A stretch of 64,000 bases of DNA from Compostimonas suwonensis. Its GTDB lineage: Bacteria; Actinomycetota; Actinomycetes; Actinomycetales; Microbacteriaceae. Within the stretch, counting starts at the first letter, position 1. Each line of letters opens with the position of its first letter. The notes beneath the pieces were generated by a model, which did not search any database, was not told where the DNA came from, and saw only the letters and a list, made by a program, of their open reading frames with translations. Shown piece by piece: positions 1 through 8,888 of this stretch. The DNA is taken from positions 186,001-250,000 of the forward strand of contig NZ_PGFB01000004.1 of the NCBI RefSeq assembly GCF_002797855.1, read 5' to 3'. The position numbers and the translations under genes were made by a program.

Positions 1-618
1 GGCGGGCAGATCGGCCTGCTGCAGGATCTCGGCGAAGATGAGCGCCGAGAGCGGCGTCGTCTCTGCAGGCTTGAGCACGACCGTGTTGCCCGCGGCGAGC
101 GCCGGCGCGATCTTCCAGGCGAGCATGAGCAGCGGGAAGTTCCACGGGATGACCTGGGCCGCCACGCCGAGCGCGGCGGGGTTGGGCCCCACGCCGGCGT
201 GATCGAGCTTGTCGGCCCAGCCCGCGTAGTAGAAGAACCAGGCGGCCACGAGCGGCACGTCGACGTCGCGGCTCTCCTTGATGGGCTTGCCGTTGTCGAG
301 GCTCTCGGCGACCGCGAGCTCACGGGCGCGCTCCTGCACGAGACGCGCGATGCGGAAGAGGTACTTGCCGCGGTCGGAGCCCGACATCCGCGACCAGCTC
401 GTGTCGTAGGCCCGGCGGGCGGATGCGACGGCCGCGTCGATGTCGGCCGCGTCGGCGCTCGCGATGGTCGCGATGCGCTCCTCCGTCGCCGGGGAGATGG
501 TCTGGAAGCTCGCGCCGTTGCCGGGCACGAACTCGCCTCCGATGAACAGGCCGTACTCGTCGCGGAGGGACAGGATTGTCCGCGACTCGGGGGCCGGTGC
601 GTATTCGAGGAAAGTCAT
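1..618 (-). CDS. Aldehyde dehydrogenase, N-terminal part (cut by window edge)
   Basis: The visible 206 codons are the N-terminal part of an NAD(P)-dependent aldehyde dehydrogenase. The protein opens with the usual GLFIGGEFV strand, followed by the phosphate-binding PWNFPLLM segment and the KPAETTPL segment that contacts the cofactor. The catalytic Cys and Glu lie beyond the left edge. The ATG at 618 lies 34 bases after the deoC stop on the same strand, so the gene is probably the last member of the regulator-deoC operon. In that setting it would oxidise the acetaldehyde released by DeoC to acetate. That role is inferred from context. Confidence 0.88.
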   Translation of the reverse strand, partial: MTFLEYAPAPESRTILSLRDEYGLFIGGEFVPGNGASFQTISPATEERIATIASADAADIDAAVASARRAYDTSWSRMSGSDRGKYLFRIARLVQERARELAVAESLDNGKPIKESRDVDVPLVAAWFFYYAGWADKLDHAGVGPNPAALGVAAQVIPWNFPLLMLAWKIAPALAAGNTVVLKPAETTPLSALIFAEILQQADLPA

Positions 619-652
619 GAGTGTTGTCTTCTTTCTCAGCCGACGGCGGTTC

Positions 653-1666
653 TCAGTCGACGGTGACGTAGTCGGGGCCCGAGTAGTGGCCCGTGGTCAT
701 CTTCTGGCGCTGCAGCAGCACGTCGTTGAGCAGGCTCGACGCCCCGAACCGGAAGAGGTGCGGCTGCAGCCACTCCTCGCCGGCCGTCTCGGCGACGGTC
801 ACGAGATAGCGGATGGCGTCTTTCGAGCTGCGGATGCCGCCGGCCGGCTTCACGCCCACACGACGGCCGCTCACGCGGTACCAGTCCCGCACGACCTCGA
901 GCATGCTGAGCGTCACCGGCAGGGTCGCCGCGGGTGAGACCTTGCCGGTCGAGGTCTTGATGAAGTCGCCGCCGGCGAGGATCGCGAGCCAGGAGGCGCG
1001 CCGCACGTTGTCGTAGGTGTTGAGCTCGCCGGTCTCCAGGATGACCTTGAGGTGGGCGGAGCTGCCGTCGGCGCGGCGGCAGGCGTCTTTGACGGCCACG
1101 ATCTCGTCGTAGACCTTGCCGTAACGGCCGGAGAGGAAGGCACCGCGGTCGATGACCATGTCGATCTCGTCGGCGCCGGCCTCGACGGCATCCTTCGTGT
1201 CGGCGAGCTTGACCGCGAGCGACGCCCGGCCGCTCGGGAAGGCCGTCGCGACCGCGGCCACCTGAATGCCGCCGTCTCCGCCGGCCGCGTGCGCCGAGCC
1301 GAGCGCCTCGACGGCGTAGGGCACCATGTCGCCGTAGACGCAGACGGCCGCGACGCGCGGGGTGCTCAGGTCGGAGGGGTCCGGGGTCATCGCCTTGGCG
1401 ACGAGCGAGCGCACCTTTCCCGGGGTGTCCGCGCCCTCGAGCGTCGTGAGGTCGATGAGCTCGATGATCGTGTCGAGCGCTCGCCTCTTCGAGCTCGTCT
1501 TGATGGAGCGGGTGGCGAGGTCTGCCGCGCGGGCCTCGAGCCCGACGGCGTCGACTCCCGGGATGCCCTCGAGGTAGCGGCGGAGATCGGCGTCGGTCGG
1601 GTCTCCGTCGACGAGGGCCCGGATCCTCTCGGCCGGCGCGCTCCCGCCCTGCTGGGTGAGTGTCAT
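653..1666 (-). CDS. deoC: Deoxyribose-phosphate aldolase DeoC
   Basis: Class I aldolase that cleaves 2-deoxyribose 5-phosphate into glyceraldehyde 3-phosphate and acetaldehyde in deoxynucleoside catabolism. The family signatures are clear: EIDMVID near residue 170, the Schiff-base lysine in FIKTSTGK near residue 236, and the second active-site lysine in VKPAGGI near residue 271. At 337 residues it belongs to the long form of the family (E. coli DeoC is about 259 residues). I chose the ATG at 1666 because it overlaps the stop of the upstream regulator as ATGA. An open frame extends to 1747, but only inside the regulator gene. The gene lies between a SorC-type regulator and an aldehyde dehydrogenase. 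Confidence 0.95.
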   Translation of the reverse strand: MTLTQQGGSAPAERIRALVDGDPTDADLRRYLEGIPGVDAVGLEARAADLATRSIKTSSKRRALDTIIELIDLTTLEGADTPGKVRSLVAKAMTPDPSDLSTPRVAAVCVYGDMVPYAVEALGSAHAAGGDGGIQVAAVATAFPSGRASLAVKLADTKDAVEAGADEIDMVIDRGAFLSGRYGKVYDEIVAVKDACRRADGSSAHLKVILETGELNTYDNVRRASWLAILAGGDFIKTSTGKVSPAATLPVTLSMLEVVRDWYRVSGRRVGVKPAGGIRSSKDAIRYLVTVAETAGEEWLQPHLFRFGASSLLNDVLLQRQKMTTGHYSGPDYVTVD

Positions 1667-2649
1667 CGTGCGATTCCTTCCTGGAGAGCACGGCTGTCGG
1701 CCACGAGGGCCGACGCCGTTGCTTCGTCTGTGACGAGCACCGTGCACAGGCCGCTCGACGCGACCGCCCGGGCGATCCCGAGCTTCGCGGCGCCGGCGAT
1801 CACGGCGATGCTGATGGTGGCCGAGCGCAGGGCGTCGTGACCGAGGCCGAGGGTGCGCTCGTTGAGCTCGTGGTCGACGATCGCGCCCTGGGCGTCGATG
1901 AAACGGCCGACGACGTCGCCGACCGCTCCCCGGTCGACGAGGGTCGCGACCTCCTCGGCCGTGAGATAGCCGCTGTCGACGAGCACGGAGTTCTCGTCGG
2001 CCGTGCCCGCGCTGAACAGGTAGGCGGAGACCGCACCGGCACGGGTCAGCACCGCGGCGACCGTGCGATCGGTCTCGACGGCGCGTTTGGTCTCGACCCG
2101 CTCGAAGATCGCGGGGCTCGGCAGCACGGTGGCCCGGCCGCCGCCCTTGTTGGCGATCGTGACGGCGGTCTCGGCGGCGTCGCCGGGGTGCATGGTCACG
2201 CTCACGCCGCCGTTGACCTGCACGACGTCGACGCCGCGCGCCCAGCCCTCGTCGAGCTGGCTCGCGAGGTCGTGCAGGGTGCGGCCCCAGCTCACCCCGA
2301 GGGAGCGCGGCGTGGGGCGCAGAGCGGTGAGGTAGTCGGCGGCGGAGCGAGTGACCCGCAATCGCAGATCGTCGTCGCTCGCGGCGTCCGTGCCCGAGAC
2401 GACGACGGCGTCGTCGAGGCCGTAGCGCTCGCGCAGAGCACGCTCGATGCGCACCTTGCGGGCCCGGGGGTGGGAGATCTCGATGCGCACGAAGCCGTTC
2501 TGCTTCGCCTGCGCGAGCAGGCGGCCGACCTTCCAGCGCGTGATGTGCAGGAGGTTGCCGATCTCCTCCTGCGTCTTGTCGTCTTCGTAGTACAGCTCGG
2601 CGGCACGGAGGGACAGCAGCTCGTCACTCTGCAACACGGCGGACCCCAC
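1663..2649 (-). CDS. SorC/DeoR-type sugar-binding transcriptional regulator of the deo operon
   Basis: Predicted repressor of 328 residues. An N-terminal helix-turn-helix (about residues 12-50, including KTQEEIGNLL and ITRWKVGRLL) is followed by the SorC-family effector domain, which binds phosphosugars. The family includes the B. subtilis deo repressor, which senses deoxyribose 5-phosphate. The stop overlaps the deoC start as ATGA, so the two are translationally coupled. I start it at GTG 2649, which follows a GAAGAAGAG purine run; a GTG four codons downstream (2637) is possible. A perfect inverted repeat at 2709-2724 upstream is the likely operator, implying autoregulation. Confidence 0.88.
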   Translation of the reverse strand: MGSAVLQSDELLSLRAAELYYEDDKTQEEIGNLLHITRWKVGRLLAQAKQNGFVRIEISHPRARKVRIERALRERYGLDDAVVVSGTDAASDDDLRLRVTRSAADYLTALRPTPRSLGVSWGRTLHDLASQLDEGWARGVDVVQVNGGVSVTMHPGDAAETAVTIANKGGGRATVLPSPAIFERVETKRAVETDRTVAAVLTRAGAVSAYLFSAGTADENSVLVDSGYLTAEEVATLVDRGAVGDVVGRFIDAQGAIVDHELNERTLGLGHDALRSATISIAVIAGAAKLGIARAVASSGLCTVLVTDEATASALVADSRALQEGIAR

Positions 2650-2708
2650 TCTCTTCTTCAGTCAACGATAGGCACGTGCCCGGCGGTTCTCAACATCTGT
2701 GGGTGGCT

Positions 2709-2724
2709 TTGCTCATCTGAGCAA
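2709..2724. promoter_or_regulatory. Inverted repeat, probable operator of the deo regulator
   Basis: TTGCTCA-TC-TGAGCAA is a perfect 7+2+7 inverted repeat in the 113-base gap between the divergent SorC-type regulator (starts 2649) and the ROK kinase (starts 2763). Its length and symmetry fit SorC-family operators. It could serve both genes. Binding is inferred, not shown. Confidence 0.5.
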
Positions 2725-2750
2725 TGGCGTCGACCGGTCCCCGCGTCCAA

Positions 2751-2756
2751 TAGCCT
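2751..2756 (+). promoter_or_regulatory. -10 box TAGCCT of the ROK kinase gene
   Basis: TAGCCT lies 6 bases before the GTG start at 2763 and no ribosome-binding site intervenes. This spacing would place transcription initiation at or next to the start codon, giving a leaderless mRNA. The same arrangement recurs at several other genes in the window. Confidence 0.45.
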
Positions 2757-2762
2757 TTCCTG

Positions 2763-3710
2763 GTGCCAGAAAAACTCGCTGTAGCCGTCGACTTCGGCGG
2801 CACCAAGGTCGAAGCCGCTCTCGTGAGCGCCAACGGAACCGTCGTCGAAGGATCGCGCCATCGCGCCCCGACCGGCCGGGCGGCCGACTCCTCCCAGCTC
2901 GAGCAGAGCGTGACCGGCGTCGTGGCCTCCGCCATCGCCGCGCGCCCGCAGGGCGACACGATCGTCGGCGTGGGCATCGGCTCCGCCGGCCCCGTGCTCG
3001 TGAGCGAGGGGCTCGTCTCGCCGCTCAACGTGCCGGCGTGGCGCGACTACCCCATGCGTGAGCTCATCCGCTCCTCCGTCGCGGGTGAGCTGGGCGATGT
3101 GCCCGTCGAGCTGCAGATGGACGGCGTCGCGATCACCCTCGCCGAGCACTGGGTCGGCGCCGGCCAGGGCGTCGACAACCTCATGGGCATGGTCGTCTCG
3201 ACGGGCATCGGCGGCGGGCTCATCCTCGGCGGCCGCGTCGTCGCCGGCCCCACGGGCAACGCGGGCCACATCGGCCATGTGGATGTCGCGGGCATCGTCG
3301 GCGAGGACACCTTCGGCAATCGGGGCTCCCTCGAGGCCATCGCCTCGGGGCCGCACACGGTGGCCTGGGCGAACTCCCAGGGCTGGGTCGGCGGCACGGG
3401 CGAGGAGCTCGCCGCGAGCTACGCGGCCGGCGACGAGCTCGCGCGGCAGGCGATCGTGCGCACCGGAACGGCGCTCGGCCAGGCCATCGCGAGCGCGACG
3501 GCCCTCCTCGACCTCGAGCTCGTCGCGATCGGCGGCGGGTTCTCGCAGTCGACGCCCGACCTGCTCACGGTCATCCGCGAGACGATCGCGCGTCACCACT
3601 TCGGCTTCGTGCGCAAGGTGCGGGTTGCGCCCTCCGGGCTCTCCGGCACCGGACCGCTCGTGGGCGCCGGCGCGATCATCCACCGCGCCGAGATGCTGCG
3701 CCGGCCGTAG
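2763..3710 (+). CDS. ROK-family sugar kinase lacking the usual zinc cysteines
   Basis: Predicted cytoplasmic sugar kinase of 315 residues. It begins with the ATP phosphate-binding VDFGGTKVEA motif, has the catalytic Asp in LQMDGVAI and the GIGGGLILGG and GGGFSQS glycine motifs of ROK proteins. The family normally carries a zinc site of the form CxCGxxGCxE. Here the equivalent stretch reads TFGNRGSLEAIASG, so the cysteines are missing, as they are in some ROK members. The substrate cannot be told from sequence. It diverges from the deo operon and is convergent with the IclR gene. A weak CGGGG/CCCCG hairpin at 3720-3735 separates the two convergent ends. Confidence 0.85.
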   Translation: MPEKLAVAVDFGGTKVEAALVSANGTVVEGSRHRAPTGRAADSSQLEQSVTGVVASAIAARPQGDTIVGVGIGSAGPVLVSEGLVSPLNVPAWRDYPMRELIRSSVAGELGDVPVELQMDGVAITLAEHWVGAGQGVDNLMGMVVSTGIGGGLILGGRVVAGPTGNAGHIGHVDVAGIVGEDTFGNRGSLEAIASGPHTVAWANSQGWVGGTGEELAASYAAGDELARQAIVRTGTALGQAIASATALLDLELVAIGGGFSQSTPDLLTVIRETIARHHFGFVRKVRVAPSGLSGTGPLVGAGAIIHRAEMLRRP

Positions 3711-3719
3711 TCCTCGGTT

Positions 3720-3735
3720 CGGGGCCGTCACCCCG
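3720..3735. terminator. Short hairpin between convergent genes
   Basis: CGGGG-CCGTCA-CCCCG forms a 5-bp GC stem in the 31-base gap between the ROK kinase stop (3710) and the IclR stop (3742). There is no T-tract. It is a candidate weak bidirectional terminator. Confidence 0.3.
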
Positions 3736-3741
3736 TTCCCG

Positions 3742-4521
3742 CTACGACCCCGGTCGACGTCGCAGCTCCTGCGTCACTCGATGCGCCTGCTCGAGGAGCA
3801 GCCGACCGAGCGCCGGACGTCGTTCCGCGGAGAAGCGCGGCTCGATCCCGGTGAGGCTGAGAGCCCACGCGGGCTCGCCGTGCGGATCGAAGACGGTCGC
3901 CCCCATTCCCCAGCTCCCCTCGACGATGAGCCCGGGATTGAGCGCATACCCCGTCGCACGTGTCGCCCGTATCCGGTCCCGCAGCGGCCCCGTCCCATGC
4001 GACCGCCCGTGCGCGAGGGTGAGATCGTTGCGCGCGAGGTAGTCGTCGACGCGCTCGTCGGGGAGGAACGACAGGATCGCGAGCCCGGCGGATGCCACGC
4101 CGAGGGGAAAGCGGATCCCCTCGTAGAGTACGAACGAACGGATCGGGAAGGCGCCCTCCTCACGCAGCAGGCACACGGTCTCCTCACCGCGCCGCACCGA
4201 GAGGAACGCGCTCTCGCCCGTGGCCGCTGCGAGCGTTCGAAGGCTCTCGCGCGCGACGCGCGTGATGTCATAGCGCTCGGCCGCAAGCGCCCCCATCACA
4301 TAGAGCTCCGGGCCGAGCACCCAGCGGTTCGTGACCGGGTCGTGGTCGAGCAACCCGTTGGCGGCGAGGGAGGCGAGGATCCGGTGCGCCGTGGGTCGAG
4401 TCAGGCGGGTCGCCTCGGCGACCCGCGTCGTCGAGAGCCCGGCTGGCATGGCACCGCTCACACAGCGCAGCACGGCGGCTGTGCGGTCGACGAGCTGTGT
4501 ACCGGGAACGGAAGTCGGCAT
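3742..4521 (-). CDS. IclR-family transcriptional regulator
   Basis: About 259 residues. The N-terminal winged helix (about residues 10-70, with LSTTRVAEATRLTRPTAHRI) is followed by the IclR effector domain (SAFLSVRRGEETVCLL, then PLGVASAGLAILSFLP). It diverges from the CoA-transferase and thiolase operon starting at 4648, so it most likely controls that operon, much as PcaR/PcaU-like IclR proteins control oxoadipate or acetoacetate genes. Neither the ATG at 4521 nor a GTG two codons upstream at 4527 has a good ribosome site. Inverted repeats overlap the start. Confidence 0.88.
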   Translation of the reverse strand: MPTSVPGTQLVDRTAAVLRCVSGAMPAGLSTTRVAEATRLTRPTAHRILASLAANGLLDHDPVTNRWVLGPELYVMGALAAERYDITRVARESLRTLAAATGESAFLSVRRGEETVCLLREEGAFPIRSFVLYEGIRFPLGVASAGLAILSFLPDERVDDYLARNDLTLAHGRSHGTGPLRDRIRATRATGYALNPGLIVEGSWGMGATVFDPHGEPAWALSLTGIEPRFSAERRPALGRLLLEQAHRVTQELRRRPGS

Positions 4522-4583
4522 GTCCACATTCTGGACTATCTACTCTATGGATTTCCAGATTTCGACCATAATTCAACTGAATT
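4522..4583. promoter_or_regulatory. Divergent promoter region with three inverted repeats
   Basis: The AT-rich gap between the divergent IclR and CoA-transferase genes holds three small symmetric sites: GTCCA-CATTC-TGGAC (4522-4536, overlapping the IclR start), TGGA-TT-TCCA (4548-4557) and AATTCA-AC-TGAATT (4570-4583). TGGA/TCCA half sites resemble known IclR-type operators. Which one is the real operator is unknown. Confidence 0.4.
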
Positions 4584-4647
4584 GGCGGGTAATGGATAGC
4601 CTCATGATCGTCATAGTGTGGACACCTTACGCACACAAGGGAGTGAG

Positions 4648-5355
4648 ATGCCCGGCAAACGAAGGGCCAGCGCCGCAGACGCGCTCACGAGCGTCGTCTT
4701 CGATGGAATGACGGTCGCCGTCGGCGGCTTCGGTCTGAGCGGTAATCCGACCAATCTCATCAGCGCGCTCCGCGACACGGGGGTGAGAGACCTCACCATC
4801 GTGAGCAACAACATGGGCGTCGACGGAAAAGGCCTCGGCCTGCTCCTCGAGGGCGGTCAGGTGCGAAAGGTGCTCGCCTCCTATGTGGGCGAGAACAGGC
4901 GCTTTGCCGAGCAGTACCTCGATGGATCGCTCGACGTCGAGTTCGTGCCGCAAGGCACCCTGGCGGAGCGCCTGCGCGCGGGCGGTGCCGGCATCCCGGC
5001 CTTCTACACGCCGACCGGGGTCGGCACCCCCGTCGCCGAGGGCAAGTCCGAGGCGAGCTTCGACGGCGTGCGCGCGATCCTCGAACGGGGAATCGTCGCC
5101 GACCTCGCCCTCGTGCGCGCGCGCTCCGCTGACGACGCGGGCAACCTGCGCTACCGGCTGACCGCACGCAACTTCAACCCGCTCGTCGCGACATGCGGAA
5201 GGGTGACGGTCGCAGAGGCCGAGGAGATGGTCGAAGGGTTCATCGACCCCGACGACATCCACACACCCGGCATCTTCGTGTCACGGCTCGTCGCCGTGGA
5301 GGACCCCACGAAAGAGATCGAGCAGAGGACGGTGCTGCCCCGTGTGGACGCGTGA
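4648..5355 (+). CDS. 3-oxoacid CoA-transferase, subunit A
   Basis: Alpha subunit (235 residues) of a two-subunit family I CoA-transferase that moves CoA from succinyl-CoA to a 3-oxoacid such as acetoacetate or 3-oxoadipate. The subunit A pattern is clear: [17 protein letters not shown] at the N-terminus and [13 protein letters not shown] in the middle. The ATG at 4648 has an AGGGAG ribosome site 4 bases upstream, so the longer reading from 4618 is rejected. It overlaps subunit B by 14 bases. Sequence alone does not separate the Sco, Ato and Pca types; the neighbouring AtoB-like thiolase favours acetoacetate. Confidence 0.9.
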   Translation: MPGKRRASAADALTSVVFDGMTVAVGGFGLSGNPTNLISALRDTGVRDLTIVSNNMGVDGKGLGLLLEGGQVRKVLASYVGENRRFAEQYLDGSLDVEFVPQGTLAERLRAGGAGIPAFYTPTGVGTPVAEGKSEASFDGVRAILERGIVADLALVRARSADDAGNLRYRLTARNFNPLVATCGRVTVAEAEEMVEGFIDPDDIHTPGIFVSRLVAVEDPTKEIEQRTVLPRVDA

Positions 5356-5986
5356 TGAGATGGCCGGGATCGCGGCCAGAGACCTGAACGACGGCGACTA
5401 CGTCAACCTCGGCATCGGTATCCCCACACTCGTTGCCAATGCCCTCCAACCCGGCGTCAACGTCACGTTGCAGAGCGAGAACGGCATCCTCGGAATGGGC
5501 CCGTTCCCCGTCGATGGCGACGAGGACGCCGACCTCATCAACGCGGGCAAGCAGACGGTCACCCTCGCGCCCGGCGCCTCGATCTTCGACTCGGCCACGT
5601 CGTTCGGCATGATCCGCGGCGGACACGTCGCGGTCGCGATCCTCGGTGCACTGCAGGTCTCGCAATTCGGCGACCTCGCGAATTGGACCATCCCCGGCAA
5701 GCTCGTCAAGGGCATGGGTGGCGCGATGGACCTCGTGGCCGGCACACCGAGGGTCATCGTGATCACCGAGCACCTCGCGAAAGACGGGAGCCCCAAGATC
5801 GTCGCCGAGTGCGATCTCCCCCTCACCGGCGTGCGTTGCGTCGACCGGATCGTCAGCGATCGCGCGGTCTTCGACATCACCGACGACGGGCTGAACCTCG
5901 TGGCGATCGCCCCGGGCCATTCCGTCGAGGAGCTGCGCTCGACAACGGGCGCCCCCTTCCGGATCGCCATCGAGGAGGCCGGATGA
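5342..5986 (+). CDS. 3-oxoacid CoA-transferase, subunit B
   Basis: Beta subunit, 214 residues, carrying the catalytic glutamate in the [10 protein letters not shown] motif. The start GTG at 5342 lies 14 bases inside subunit A, and the stop overlaps the thiolase start as ATGA, so the three genes are translationally coupled. The heteromer would activate a free 3-oxoacid to its CoA ester, which the next enzyme cleaves. Confidence 0.92.
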   Translation: MWTRDEMAGIAARDLNDGDYVNLGIGIPTLVANALQPGVNVTLQSENGILGMGPFPVDGDEDADLINAGKQTVTLAPGASIFDSATSFGMIRGGHVAVAILGALQVSQFGDLANWTIPGKLVKGMGGAMDLVAGTPRVIVITEHLAKDGSPKIVAECDLPLTGVRCVDRIVSDRAVFDITDDGLNLVAIAPGHSVEELRSTTGAPFRIAIEEAG

Positions 5987-7152
5987 ACGCCGTCATCGCG
6001 GGCTACTCCCGCACCGCGTTCGTCCGTTTCGCCGGAAGTCTCGCGGCCGTTCCCGCCGTCGCGCTCGGCGCGCACGCGATCCGCTCCGCGCTCGCTCGGG
6101 CCGCAGTTCCGGCCGAGGAGGTCGAGCGGGTGCTGATCGGTCAGGTGCTTCAGGGCGGGGCGGGGCAGAATCCCGCGCGCCAGAGCGCATTCGCCGCAGG
6201 CATTCCGCTGACGGTTCCTGCGATCACCCTCAACGCCGTCTGCCTCTCCGGGATGGAAGCGGTCTCCAGCGGTGCTCTGCTCATCGATCAGGGCAGGGCC
6301 GACGTCGTGGTCGCCGCAGGCCAGGAGTCGATGTCGCTCGCCCCGCACGCGTTCAGTGCACGTGCCGGAACGAGGTACGGCGCGATCGAACTCGTCGATA
6401 CGCTCGAGCACGACGGGCTCACCGACGCGTTCGAGCACCGCTCGATGGGCGCCTCGACCGAAGAGGGCAACGGGGAGCTCGGCATCGGGCGACCCGCACA
6501 GGATCGGTGGTCCGCGTCGTCGCACACCCGAGCCGCATCGGGAGCGCAGTGGAGCGCTGCCGAGATCGAGCCGTTCACGATCGAATCCCGTCGCGGCTCG
6601 ATCGTCGTCGACACCGACGACGGCGTGCGCCCGGAGACCACTGAGGAGACACTCGCGGGCCTACGACCCGCGTTCTCATCGAACGGGACGATCACGGCCG
6701 GCAACTCGTCGCAGATCACGGACGGCGCCGCCGCGATCGTCCTCGTCTCCGAGCGCTATGCCGCCGAGCACGCGATCCCCGGCATCGCCTCGATCGAGTC
6801 GACGGCGTTCGTAGCGGGTCCCGGCGTCCGTCTGCATACACAGCCCGCGGACGCCATCCTTGCGGCCCTCGCCTCGCTCGGAGCTGATCCGGCAGCCCTG
6901 GCGGCGGTCGAGATCAACGAGGCGTTCGCCTCGGTCGCGGTGCACTCGACCGCCGCCCTCGGGATCGATCCCTCGATCGTCAACCGCTACGGGGGCGCGA
7001 TCGCGCTCGGCCACCCCATCGGAGCCTCGGGAACGCGCATCGTCGGCACGCTCGCCCGCCAGCTCGCGGATGCCGGCAGCGGGGCGCTCGGCGCCGCCGG
7101 CATCTGCGGCGGAGGCGGTCAGGGCTCTGCCGTGGTTCTGCGCGCACGGTGA
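5983..7152 (+). CDS. Acetyl-CoA acetyltransferase (thiolase)
   Basis: Thiolase of 389 residues that cleaves a 3-oxoacyl-CoA with CoA to release acetyl-CoA. All active-site elements are present: the nucleophilic cysteine in [11 protein letters not shown] near residue 88, NEAFA, the histidine in GHPIGASG, and the second cysteine in GICGGGGQG. The NAVCLSG form resembles acetoacetyl-CoA thiolases more than PcaF, though this is a judgement by eye. With the coupled CoA-transferase it would convert acetoacetate to two acetyl-CoA. It is convergent with the MaoC-type gene after a 17-base gap. Confidence 0.92.
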   Translation: MNAVIAGYSRTAFVRFAGSLAAVPAVALGAHAIRSALARAAVPAEEVERVLIGQVLQGGAGQNPARQSAFAAGIPLTVPAITLNAVCLSGMEAVSSGALLIDQGRADVVVAAGQESMSLAPHAFSARAGTRYGAIELVDTLEHDGLTDAFEHRSMGASTEEGNGELGIGRPAQDRWSASSHTRAASGAQWSAAEIEPFTIESRRGSIVVDTDDGVRPETTEETLAGLRPAFSSNGTITAGNSSQITDGAAAIVLVSERYAAEHAIPGIASIESTAFVAGPGVRLHTQPADAILAALASLGADPAALAAVEINEAFASVAVHSTAALGIDPSIVNRYGGAIALGHPIGASGTRIVGTLARQLADAGSGALGAAGICGGGGQGSAVVLRAR

Positions 7153-7169
7153 TCGTCGAACGGAGCGAG

Positions 7170-8120
7170 TCAGTAGTCGTCCGGTCCCGGCGGCGTCGCG
7201 CCGGGGAGCCACTGCTCGAGCAGCGCCGTCGTCGCGAGACCGCGGTCCGACGAGCACGCGGACGACACCGTGACCTTCTCGTCGTCGGCGGAGACGACCT
7301 CTCCCGAGACGACGAGCACGTCGCCGGGCCAGATCTGATCCGAGAAGCGCATGGAGAGCCGCCACGGGCAGTCGAGGGAGAACCAGTCGGTGACCATGTG
7401 GCCGATCAGGGCTGCGGAGAGCATGCCCATGGCGAACGTCGTCTGATAGCCCCGGGACCGAGCGGCGTTCTCGTCGTAGTGAATCGCCGTCAGGTCTGCA
7501 CTGGCGACCGCATAGCGTACGAAATCCGCACGGGTGATGGGACCGAAGCGGCCTTCGGCCAGGGATCGGCCCGGCGCAGCACAGCGTGCCGGGATGGGGT
7601 CCGGTACGACGGGGTCTGTGCGCACACGCAAGCCGTCATCGAACACCCTCGTGTCACCGGTGGGAACCGACGACACAAGAGGGTCGGCCGCTTCGAGCAG
7701 CGTGCGCGTCACGACGCCCACGACGTTCCCCCGCTCGTCGGCGAGGATGCTCCGACGGCGCGCGCGGCGCATCACGCCCCCGCGCCGGCCCATCACATCG
7801 GGCAGACGCAGCGTCGCATCCGTCACCGTGAGCGTCGTGCCCACGATCAGAGGGGCGTAGAGCAGGATCGTCTCCTCGCCGTGGAATGAGCGAGCGACGT
7901 CGAACCCGAGAACCTCGAGTGAGTGAGAACGACCGGCGAGCGTCGCGGCGAGGCATCCGAACATCGGCGGCACCGCGATCGAGGCGGTGTCACCCGAGTA
8001 CCGGTAGCGCGGATTCGCGTCCCACGCGGCCTCTGCGTACCGTCGCACTGAGAGCTCCTCGACGGGAAAGCGGTACTCGTCGCGGATGTCGGACGCCGTG
8101 TAGTCAGGCACGCCGATCAT
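7170..8120 (-). CDS. Two-domain MaoC-like (R)-specific acyl-CoA hydratase
   Basis: A 316-residue protein with a double hot-dog layout. The N-terminal half resembles the FAS1-type dehydratase domain (about residues 8-150) and the C-terminal half is MaoC-like (about residues 180-310). The C-terminal half has the catalytic hydratase pattern in ADLTAIHYDENAAR, where Asp and His act on the substrate. Such proteins hydrate 2-enoyl-CoA to (R)-3-hydroxyacyl-CoA. It is the last gene of the liv block, 42 bases after livF, which ties it to metabolism of the imported compound. Confidence 0.82.
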   Translation of the reverse strand: MIGVPDYTASDIRDEYRFPVEELSVRRYAEAAWDANPRYRYSGDTASIAVPPMFGCLAATLAGRSHSLEVLGFDVARSFHGEETILLYAPLIVGTTLTVTDATLRLPDVMGRRGGVMRRARRRSILADERGNVVGVVTRTLLEAADPLVSSVPTGDTRVFDDGLRVRTDPVVPDPIPARCAAPGRSLAEGRFGPITRADFVRYAVASADLTAIHYDENAARSRGYQTTFAMGMLSAALIGHMVTDWFSLDCPWRLSMRFSDQIWPGDVLVVSGEVVSADDEKVTVSSACSSDRGLATTALLEQWLPGATPPGPDDY

Positions 8121-8162
8121 CCCGCCCGACCGTGCCGCGCACCGGGAACATCGAGCATCCGC

Positions 8163-8888
8163 TCATCCGGCTTCCCCCTCGATCCCCATGCCCAGGTAAG
8201 CCTCACGCACAGCAGGCGAGGCCTGAAGCGTCGCGGCATCCCCTTCGACGACCACACGCCCCTGCTCCAACACGTATCCGCGGCTCGCCGTGGCGAGTGC
8301 GAGAGAGGCATTCTGTTCGACCAGAAGCATGGTCAGGCCCTCCTGCCCGAGCGTCGAGATCGTCTCGAAGACGAGATCGGTGACGATCGGGGCGAGGCCG
8401 AGCGACGGCTCGTCGAAAAGCACGAGCTTCGGATTCAACATCATCGCCCGAGCGATGGCGACCATCTGCTGCTCGCCGCCCGAGAGCGTCCCCGCCTGCT
8501 GCTGCTTGCGCTCGGAGAGTCGTGGGAAGAGATCGTACATCTCCCCGAGCCGCTTCCGCTTGCCCGACTGCGACCGGCGGGCGCTCGCTCCGACGAGCAG
8601 GTTCTCCTCGACCGTGAGATGCGAGAACATACGGCGTCCCTCGGGAACGACGGCGATTCCCCGCTCCGCGATCAGATACGGCGGAAGGCCGGTGATGTCC
8701 TCGCCGTCGAAGACGATCCGCCCGCCGCTGCTGCTCAGATGGCCGGCGATCGCACGCAGGAGGGTCGACTTGCCCGCCCCGTTCGAGCCGAGGATGCTCG
8801 TGATCGCGTGATCGGGCACCTCGATCGATACGTCGCGGATGGCGCGGGCGTCGCCGTAGCGCACCTCGAGGCCGTCAACGACCAGCAT
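8163..8888 (-). CDS. livF: LivF-type ABC transporter ATPase
   Basis: Second ATPase (241 residues) of a branched-chain amino acid type (HAAT) importer. Walker A is GSNGAGKST, the signature is LSGGEQQMVAIARAM and Walker B is LVLFDEPSLGLAP. I start it at ATG 8888, which follows a GAGGAGGTG ribosome site and overlaps livG by 14 bases; a longer frame reaching 9005 is only inside livG. Transporters of this type in catabolic islands often carry aromatic or carboxylic acids rather than amino acids. Confidence 0.93.
   Translation of the reverse strand: MLVVDGLEVRYGDARAIRDVSIEVPDHAITSILGSNGAGKSTLLRAIAGHLSSSGGRIVFDGEDITGLPPYLIAERGIAVVPEGRRMFSHLTVEENLLVGASARRSQSGKRKRLGEMYDLFPRLSERKQQQAGTLSGGEQQMVAIARAMMLNPKLVLFDEPSLGLAPIVTDLVFETISTLGQEGLTMLLVEQNASLALATASRGYVLEQGRVVVEGDAATLQASPAVREAYLGMGIEGEAG

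Noticed and set aside
4648-7152. Beta-ketoadipate (pcaIJF) genes
   Set aside because: The CoA-transferase could be PcaIJ, but the thiolase motif NAVCLSG looks like acetoacetyl-CoA thiolase and no other pca gene is present. I kept a general name.
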